Shown: one piece after another, positions 58,335 to 64,000 of the stretch
Numbering within the stretch: position 1 is the stretch's first letter
How the letters are laid out: every line of letters starts with the position of its first letter
Source of the DNA: Micromonospora sp. WMMD980
GTDB lineage: Bacteria > Actinomycetota > Actinomycetes > Mycobacteriales > Micromonosporaceae
DNA: 64,000 bases
Assembly (NCBI RefSeq): GCF_029626035.1
Contig: NZ_JARUBE010000003.1
Location: 496,001-560,000, forward strand
Reading direction: 5' to 3'
The notes under the pieces: model-generated
The model's database searches: none
Told to the model about the DNA's origin: nothing
The model's input: the letters and a program-made list of their open reading frames with translations, nothing else
Made by a program: the position numbers and the translations under genes

Positions 58335-59594
58335 GTGACGCCGCGCGCCTGGGCGTTGCTGACCCTGGCCGCGCTGGCGGTGGCCCTGGTCGTGGCCGTC
58401 GCGCTGCTGGTGCCGTGGAGCCGGCCGCCGGCGCCCCGCGCCGACCAGCTCGCCGCGCTGCGCGCGTTCCCGGCCGAGCAGGTGGCCCGCGGCCGGGCCT
58501 TCCACGGCGCGTTGCGCCCGGCCGGCTGGTCGGCACTCGCGCTCGGGCTGGTGGTGGCGCTGCTGCTCGGCCTCACCCCGCTGGGCGGGCGCCTGGTCGA
58601 GCTGGCCGGCCGGCCGTTCGGCGGGCACTGGATCGCCCAGGCCGTGCTCGGCGGGCTGGGCGTCATGTTCCTCGCCGACCTGCTCACGTTGCCCTTCGCC
58701 GCGTGGCGGCGCACCGTCCTGGTGCGCTACGGGCTGAGCACCCAGGGCTGGAGTGGCTGGGTGGTCGACCTGCTCAAGTCGTACGCCGTCAGCGCGGTCC
58801 TCGGCGCGTTGGTCCTGCTCGGCTTCTACGCGGTGGTCCGGGTCGCCCCGCGCTGGTGGTGGGCGTTCGGCGCGGCCGGCGCCGCCGCGCTCGTGGTGGT
58901 GCTGTCGTTCGTGCTGCCGGTGCTGGTCGAGCCGGTGTTCAACAGGTTCACGCCGATGGAGCCCGGCCCGCTGCGCACCGAGCTGACCGCGATGGCCGCC
59001 CGCGACGGCGTCCCGGTCCGCGACGTGCTGGTCGCCGACGCGTCGCGGCGCACCCGGGCGGTCAACGCCTACGTCTCCGGGCTCGGGCCCACCCGGCGGG
59101 TGGTGGTCTACGACACCCTGCTGCGCGAGGCCGAGCCGGCGGAGGTGACGAGCGTGGTCGCGCACGAGCTGGGCCACGCCAAGGACCGGGACGTGTGGAC
59201 CGGCACGCTGATCGGCGCGCTCGGCGCCGCCGCCGCGGTGGTGGCCCTCTATCTGGTCGGTTCCTGGACGCCGCTGCTGCGGCTGGCCGGCGTCGACTCG
59301 ATCGCCCAACCGCGGGCGTTCCCCCTGCTGATCGCGCTCGTCACGGTGGCCGGTCTGGTCGCCACGCCGGTGCAGGCGCTGGTCTCCCGCCGCGTGGAGG
59401 CCCGGGCCGACGCGCACGCGCTGGCGCTCACCGGAGACCCGGTGACCTTCGAGGCGATGCAGCGCCGGCTGGCCGGGGTGAACCTGTCCGACCCCGACCC
59501 GCCGCGCTGGGAATACCTGTGGTCGGCGTCCCACCCGTCCACCGTGGAGCGGATGGCCGCCGCTCGCGCCTACGCCAGGGAGTCCGGCCGATGA
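58335..59594 (+). CDS. M48 zinc metalloprotease (Ste24-like)
   Basis: 419 residues with about six hydrophobic spans. The zinc motif HELGH is in SVVAHELGHAKDRDVWTG, and the third ligand Glu is in RRVEARADAHALALTG. NAYVSGLGPTRRVVVYDTLL is the family strand before it. It resembles CAAX prenyl protease 1 / M48A, and in bacteria such enzymes serve membrane protein quality control. GTG 58335 (VTPRAWALLTLAAL) is preferred; an ATG at 58272 is in frame, but both have weak ribosome sites. It overlaps the glycosyltransferase start (ATGA). Confidence 0.87.
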   Translation: MTPRAWALLTLAALAVALVVAVALLVPWSRPPAPRADQLAALRAFPAEQVARGRAFHGALRPAGWSALALGLVVALLLGLTPLGGRLVELAGRPFGGHWIAQAVLGGLGVMFLADLLTLPFAAWRRTVLVRYGLSTQGWSGWVVDLLKSYAVSAVLGALVLLGFYAVVRVAPRWWWAFGAAGAAALVVVLSFVLPVLVEPVFNRFTPMEPGPLRTELTAMAARDGVPVRDVLVADASRRTRAVNAYVSGLGPTRRVVVYDTLLREAEPAEVTSVVAHELGHAKDRDVWTGTLIGALGAAAAVVALYLVGSWTPLLRLAGVDSIAQPRAFPLLIALVTVAGLVATPVQALVSRRVEARADAHALALTGDPVTFEAMQRRLAGVNLSDPDPPRWEYLWSASHPSTVERMAAARAYARESGR

Positions 59595-60715
59595 GCCGCA
59601 CCTTGTTGATCACGAACGACTTCCCGCCGCGTCCCGGCGGTATCCAGTCGTTCGTGCACAACCTCGCGGTCCGCCAGCCACCCGGCTCGGTGGTGGTCTA
59701 CGCGTCGAGCTGGCGGGGGGCGGAGAAGTTCGACGCCGACCAACCGTTCGAAGTGGTCCGGGAGCGCACCAAGGTGCTGCTGCCGACCCCGCTGGTCGCC
59801 CGCCGGGCGGCCCGGCTGGCCCGGGCCTACGACTGCGACACGGTGTGGTTCGGCGCGGCGGCTCCGCTGGGGTTGCTCGCGCCGGGGCTGCGCCGGCGGG
59901 CCGGGATCGGCCGGGCGGTGGCGCTGACCCACGGGCACGAGGTCGGCTGGGCGGCGCTGCCCGGTGCCCGCGCGGCGCTGCGCCGGATCGGCCGGGGCGT
60001 GGACGTCACCACCTACCTCGGCGAGTACACCCGCCTCCGGCTGGCGCGGGTGCTGGACGGGCTGACCGAGCTGCGCCGGCTCGCGCCCGGCGTGGACGTG
60101 GAGACCTACCACCCGGACGTCGACGGCGAGCGGGTCCGACTGCGGCTCGGGCTCGCCGACCGGCCGGTGGTGGTGTGCGTGTCGCGGCTGGTGCCGCGCA
60201 AGGGGCAGGACACGCTGATCCGGGCGTTGCCGGAGATCCGCCGGCGGGTGCCGGACGCGGCGCTGCTGGTGGTCGGCGGCGGGCCCTACCGGGCGACGCT
60301 GGAGAAGCTGGCCCGGCAGGCCGGGGTGGAGCGGGACGTGGTCTTCACCGGCTCGGTGCCCTCGGCCGAGCTGCCCGCGCACTACGCGGCCGGCGACGTC
60401 TACGCGATGCCCTGCCGCACCCGCAACCGTGGCCTGGACGTGGAGGGCCTCGGCATCGTCTACCTGGAGGCGAGCGCGACCGGCCTGCCGGTGGTGGTCG
60501 GCGACTCCGGCGGTGCGCCGGACGCGGTCCACGAGGGCGAGACCGGCTACGTGGTCCAGGGCCGGGACGTCGCCCAGCTCGCCGACCGGGTGTCCACCCT
60601 GCTCGCCGACCGGGACCTGGCCCGCCAGTTCGGCGCCGCCGGCCGCGCCTGGGTGGAGCGGGAGTGGCGCTGGGAGACCCAGGCCGAGCGGATGGCCGCG
60701 CTGCTCGCCGGCTGA
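59591..60715 (+). CDS. pimB: GT4 glycosyltransferase, PimB'-like mannosyltransferase
   Basis: 374 residues, GT-B fold. LLITNDFPPRPGGIQSFVHN at the N-terminus and VCVSRLVPRKGQDTLI, GDVYAMPCRTRNRGLDVEGL and GIVYLEASATGLPVVVGDSG in the C-terminal half are the motifs of PimB' (Rv2188c-like), which adds the second mannose of phosphatidyl-inositol mannosides from GDP-mannose at the membrane. Glu in VYLEA is the GT4 donor-contact residue. ATG 59591 overlaps the M48 stop, so the two are coupled. An actinobacterial role in PIM/lipoglycan synthesis is inferred from similarity. Confidence 0.9.
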   Translation: MSRTLLITNDFPPRPGGIQSFVHNLAVRQPPGSVVVYASSWRGAEKFDADQPFEVVRERTKVLLPTPLVARRAARLARAYDCDTVWFGAAAPLGLLAPGLRRRAGIGRAVALTHGHEVGWAALPGARAALRRIGRGVDVTTYLGEYTRLRLARVLDGLTELRRLAPGVDVETYHPDVDGERVRLRLGLADRPVVVCVSRLVPRKGQDTLIRALPEIRRRVPDAALLVVGGGPYRATLEKLARQAGVERDVVFTGSVPSAELPAHYAAGDVYAMPCRTRNRGLDVEGLGIVYLEASATGLPVVVGDSGGAPDAVHEGETGYVVQGRDVAQLADRVSTLLADRDLARQFGAAGRAWVEREWRWETQAERMAALLAG

Positions 60716-60891
60716 CCGGCGCCCGGGCGGTTCCCACCGGCCACCGCCGTCGGGTCTCCGCCCCACCCGCGCGTCGCTCCGCGCCCGGGCACGTCGAGCG
60801 CGCCGCCCGCCCGCCCCCGAGCCGCGTCCCGCCCCGAGGACGAGGTCGTGGCACTCCGGGCGGACGGCGCGGGCCCGTCGGCGGCGACGTG

Positions 60892-63015
60892 TCAAGCGGG
60901 GGCCGCTTCCCTCCTCGACGCGGTGGGCGGGGCCTCCTCCCGACGCTCGGCCGGGCGACGCGACAGCCGTCCCGGCCACCAGACACGCACCCCCAGGTCC
61001 AGGGTCAGCGCCGGGATCAGCAGGCTGCGCACCAGGAACGTGTCGAGCAGGATGCCGATCGCCACGATCACCCCCATCTGCACCGACGGCACCAGCGGCA
61101 GCACCAGCAGGGCGCCGAAGGTGGCCGCCAGCACCACCCCGGCGCTGGTGATCACGCCGCCGGTGACGGTGAGCGCCCGCAACGTCCCGCGCCGGTGCCC
61201 GATCGACGCGGTCTCCTCCCGGGCCCGGGTCATCAGGAAGATCGTGTAGTCCACGCCGAGGGCGACCAGGAACAGGAACGCCTGCAACGGCACCCCGACG
61301 AACAGCCGCGGATGGCCCAGCGCGTCGAGCAGCAGCCCGGCCGCGCCCATCGCCGCCGCGTACGACAGCACCACGCTCGCCATCAGCAGCAGCGGCGCGA
61401 CGAGCGCGCGCAGCAGGAGCACCAGGATCACCAGGACCACGGCGAGTACCAGCGGGATCACCACCCGGTTGTCCCGGTCCACGGTGCGTCGCTCGTCGAG
61501 CAGCGTCGCGGTGCGCCCGCCGACCAGCGCCCGCGACCCGGGCACCGCGTGCACGGCGGTGCGCAGCCGGCCCACCGTCTCCCGGGCCGCGGCGCTGTCC
61601 GGGACAGCGGCGAGCACCGCCGTGACGCGTACCCAACGACCGTCGCCGGACCGCTGCGGGGCGCCCACCTCCGCGACGCCCGGCACCGCGCGGACCGCGC
61701 CGCTGACCAGGTCGGCCGTGCCGGCGGCGGCCAGCACCTCGACCGGCGCGGTCGACCCGCCCGGGTAGTGGGCGGAGACCAGCCGCTGGCCGGTGACCGA
61801 GCCGACCTCGGTGGTGAACGACTCGTCGTCGGGCAGGCCCAGGGCGAGGTTGCCGATCCCGAGGGTCAGCGCGACCAGGGCGACGGCGGCACCCACCCAG
61901 ACCGGGCGCGGTCGGCGACCGACCAGGCCGGCGACCCGCCGCCACACGCCGTGGTCGGCCTCACGGTTGCGCTCGTCCGCGCCGGGGCGGTGGCGCGGCA
62001 CGAACGGCCAGAACAGCCACCGTCCGCACACCACGAGCACCGCCGGCAGCAGCGTGGTCATCGCCAGCAACGCGGCCACGATGCCGACCGCGCCGACCGG
62101 CCCCAGGCCGCGGGTGGCGGGCAGGTCCGCCGCGACCAGGCAGAGCAGCCCGAGCGCGACCGTCGCCGCGGAGGCGAAGACCGCGCCGTACGACCGGCGC
62201 AGCGCCACCGCCATCGCGGCGTGCCGGTCGGCGTGTCGGCGCAACTCCTCCCGGTAGCGGGCGATGAGCAACAGGGCGTAGTCCACGCCGACGCCGAAGA
62301 CCAGCACGGTGAGGATGGTCTGGCTCTGGAAGTCCACCGCCAGGCCGGCGTGCCGGGCCAGCAGGTAGACGGTGGCACCGGCGAGTTGGTTGGCGACGCC
62401 GACCGCGAGCAGCGGCACCAGCCACAGCACCGGGCTGCGGTAGGTGACGAGCAGGAGCAGGGCGACGGTGACGGCGGTGGCCAGCAGCAACGCGCCGTCC
62501 ATTCCGTCGAACGCGTCCCAGACGTCGCTCTCGGCGACCGCGTCGCCGGTCAGCGCGGTCCGCAGGCCGGGCGCCGCGTCGGCGAGCCGGTCCTTCATGG
62601 CGCGCACCGCGTCGGCGCGCCGCTCCTCGTCGAGGGTGACCGGGAGCGAGAACAGCAGTGCCCGGCCGTCCGCGCTCGGTGCCGGCGGGGAGACCACGCC
62701 GCCGTCGGCGTACCCGGCGAAGGCCGCCCGGTCGGCGTCGACCCGGGCCCGGTCGGCGGCGGTCAGGCCGGTGTCGCGGACGTACACGGCGACGGCCAAC
62801 TGCCGGCGGGACTCGGGGAAGGCGGCCTCGGCCCGCTGCGCGGCGCGGCTGCTCTCGACGCCGGGCGGCAACGCGCCGAGCGTCGAGTTGTCCTGCGTCC
62901 CGCCCAGCTTCAACGCGAGCGGCCCGGCGACCGCGAGCAGCACCAGCCAGAGGACGAGGACCGCGTACTTGCCGCGGCGGCCGGCGGGCAGCCGGGCCAT
63001 TCGGTGCGGGGACAT
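60892..63015 (-). CDS. MMPL-family RND transporter
   Basis: 707 residues with about twelve membrane helices arranged 1+5 and 1+5, with two periplasmic loops. Diagnostic sequences are FGVGVDYALLLIARYREEL and LGVDYTIFLMTRAREE, whose Asp-Tyr pairs carry proton relay. The family exports lipids, drugs or signalling molecules. ATG 63015 (MSPHRMARLPAGRRGKYAVL) is supported by GGAAGGA 9 bases upstream. Transcribed divergently from a histidine kinase gene, which may help set its expression (inference). Confidence 0.9.
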   Translation of the reverse strand: MSPHRMARLPAGRRGKYAVLVLWLVLLAVAGPLALKLGGTQDNSTLGALPPGVESSRAAQRAEAAFPESRRQLAVAVYVRDTGLTAADRARVDADRAAFAGYADGGVVSPPAPSADGRALLFSLPVTLDEERRADAVRAMKDRLADAAPGLRTALTGDAVAESDVWDAFDGMDGALLLATAVTVALLLLVTYRSPVLWLVPLLAVGVANQLAGATVYLLARHAGLAVDFQSQTILTVLVFGVGVDYALLLIARYREELRRHADRHAAMAVALRRSYGAVFASAATVALGLLCLVAADLPATRGLGPVGAVGIVAALLAMTTLLPAVLVVCGRWLFWPFVPRHRPGADERNREADHGVWRRVAGLVGRRPRPVWVGAAVALVALTLGIGNLALGLPDDESFTTEVGSVTGQRLVSAHYPGGSTAPVEVLAAAGTADLVSGAVRAVPGVAEVGAPQRSGDGRWVRVTAVLAAVPDSAAARETVGRLRTAVHAVPGSRALVGGRTATLLDERRTVDRDNRVVIPLVLAVVLVILVLLLRALVAPLLLMASVVLSYAAAMGAAGLLLDALGHPRLFVGVPLQAFLFLVALGVDYTIFLMTRAREETASIGHRRGTLRALTVTGGVITSAGVVLAATFGALLVLPLVPSVQMGVIVAIGILLDTFLVRSLLIPALTLDLGVRVWWPGRLSRRPAERREEAPPTASRREAAPA

Positions 63016-63114
63016 CAGGGTTCCTTCCACTCGTCGCCCGGCGCGGACCGCGGGCCCTGATCCGATCCTTCGGGCCGGTGGGCCGCCGGTCAGGGGTGCC
63101 GCCCCGACTCCACG

Positions 63115-63153
63115 GGTGGTGCCAGCACCACCGGTGGACCGGCGGTGGTGCCG
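63115..63153. promoter_or_regulatory. Inverted repeats in the MMPL/histidine-kinase intergenic region
   Basis: GGTGGTGC/GCACCACC form an 8-bp inverted repeat with a 2-base spacer (63115-63132), and GGTGGTGCC recurs at 63145-63153. They lie between the divergent starts at 63015 and 63167 and could be an operator for a response regulator. Confidence 0.45.
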
Positions 63154-63166
63154 GAGAATGGGGCTC

Positions 63167-64000
63167 GTGGACGCATCGGTACGCGTACTGCTCCGGACCC
63201 GGCTGCGGCCCGCCGCGGTGACCGCCGCCCAGGGGCTGGTGACCGCGCTGCTGTCGCTGACCACGCACGTGGCCCTGTTCGTGCTGTCGCTGGCCGCGCT
63301 GCTGCTGATCCCGGCGTTCGGCGTCGGCTTCGCCCTCTTCCCGGTGGTCACCGCCGCGGTCCGGGTCTGCGCCGGGCTGCACCGCCGGCTGGCCGGCTGG
63401 GGCGGCGTCGAGATGCCCACGCCCTACCTGCCGGCGCCGGCCGGCGCGCAGTTCGGCACCTGGCGGCGGTTCCGCTGGGTGGTGGGCGACCCGGCGACCT
63501 GGCGGGAGCTGGCCTGGCTGCTGCCCGGCGCGGTCACCGGCGCGGTGTGCCTGGCCGCGTTCGTCCTCCCGCTGTACGGCCTGGAGGGGTTGCTCGGCGT
63601 GCCGCTGGTGCTGCGTGCCGCCGGCGTCTGGTACGGCTACGGGCCGTTCTGGCCGCTCGACAACCTCGTCGAGGCGGTGCTCTGCGTCCCGTTGGGCGCG
63701 CTGCTGCTGGCCGCCGGGGTGGCGGCCGGGCGCTGGCTGGTCTGGCTGCACGTGACGTTCGCCGGGTTCTTCCTGCCCCCGACCCGCGGCGCCGCGCTGG
63801 CGCTGCGGGTGCGCCAGCTCACCGTCACCCGGGCCGAGGCGGTGGACGCGCAGGCCGCCGAGCTGCGCCGGATCGAACGGGACCTGCACGACGGGGCACA
63901 GGCCCGGCTGGTCGCGCTGAGCATGAGCATCGGGCTGGCCGAGCAACTGGTCCGCGACGACCCGGAGGCGGTCCGCCGGCTGCTCGCCGAGGCTCGGGAG
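63167..64000 (+). CDS. Sensor histidine kinase (HisKA_3), 3' end missing
   Basis: 278 codons are visible and the frame runs off the window. It has an N-terminal sensor with about four membrane helices (LVTALLSLTTHVALFVLSLA, LLLIPAFGVGFALFPVVTAA, AVTGAVCLAAFVLPLY, LGALLLAAGVAAGRWLVWLH). The dimerisation and phosphoacceptor segment follows: ELRRIERDLHDGAQARLVAL, the NarL-class HisKA_3 motif with His in DLHDG. The ATPase domain is beyond the edge. Start at GTG 63167 with GGAGA upstream, or an ATG at 63158 that overlaps that site. Divergent from the MMPL gene. Confidence 0.9.
   Translation, partial: MDASVRVLLRTRLRPAAVTAAQGLVTALLSLTTHVALFVLSLAALLLIPAFGVGFALFPVVTAAVRVCAGLHRRLAGWGGVEMPTPYLPAPAGAQFGTWRRFRWVVGDPATWRELAWLLPGAVTGAVCLAAFVLPLYGLEGLLGVPLVLRAAGVWYGYGPFWPLDNLVEAVLCVPLGALLLAAGVAAGRWLVWLHVTFAGFFLPPTRGAALALRVRQLTVTRAEAVDAQAAELRRIERDLHDGAQARLVALSMSIGLAEQLVRDDPEAVRRLLAEARE

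Overview
The window is chromosomal DNA from a very GC-rich actinomycete. I infer Micromonospora or a close relative in Micromonosporaceae. The grounds are near-universal G/C third codon positions, frequent GTG starts, 4-bp stop/start overlaps, actinobacterial families (DUF3043, AdoK-type adenosine kinase, PimB'-type mannosyltransferase, the bcc-aa3 respiratory gene set), and repeated ~53-bp intergenic elements built on GGGGCCCC that I associate with Micromonospora genomes. No rRNA, tRNA or CRISPR array was seen. Both ends cut a gene: a secreted esterase on the left (5' end missing) and a sensor histidine kinase on the right (3' end missing).

Layout. 1-8.2 kb: esterase, NAD-dependent epimerase, two aldo/keto reductases, two truncated genes (DinB/DUF664 and an F420-type LLM oxidoreductase), an LtrA membrane protein, and a TetR/SDR divergent pair with two palindromic operators between them. 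8.2-16.3 kb: core metabolism, namely 2-oxoacid dehydrogenase E2 (two lipoyl domains) and dihydrolipoyl dehydrogenase, leucyl aminopeptidase, glycine cleavage T protein and a DUF2314 protein. 16.3-19.1 kb: late cobalamin synthesis (CobS and a CobU-CobT fusion). 19.06-22.6 kb: a small decayed, possibly inserted segment. It holds a frameshifted small gene and an XRE/TPR regulator that is broken twice, by a frameshift and by an IS630-type element inserted at a TA. 22.7-29.4 kb: a site-2 protease-like protein, a third aldo/keto reductase and a 1501-residue WG-repeat protein. 29.5-32.3 kb: a three-gene ABC-2 exporter whose permease/permease junction carries six perfect 27-bp tandem repeats, each with an in-frame GTG start and the upstream gene's TGA stop.

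32.3-40.6 kb: DUF3043, MurA, quinolinate synthase, glycerate kinase, ErpA-type Fe-S carrier, adenosine kinase, a small P-loop kinase, and a TusA-like protein coupled to a cysteine desulfurase. 40.7-49.8 kb: the terminal respiratory branch (CtaC, CtaF, CtaG, CtaE, QcrC, QcrA, QcrB), interleaved with a six-cysteine zinc-ribbon protein, TrpD and a stand-alone receiver protein. CtaD, the catalytic oxidase subunit, is not in the window. 50-57.8 kb: exported DUF4142 protein, Lrp-type RAM protein, sugar nucleotidyltransferase with NUDIX hydrolase, a compact RelA/SpoT protein, a DEDDh exonuclease/GIY-YIG fusion and a NYN-domain protein. 58-64 kb: small Cys protein, M48 protease coupled to a PimB'-type glycosyltransferase, an MMPL transporter and the divergent histidine kinase.

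Most of the window is conventional backbone. The best leads for something unusual are the tandem-repeated translational junction in the ABC operon, the GGGGCCCC repeat family (six copies, which provides stop codons for at least two genes and borders one truncated gene), and the decayed XRE island. I found no clearly new multi-gene defence or biosynthetic system.
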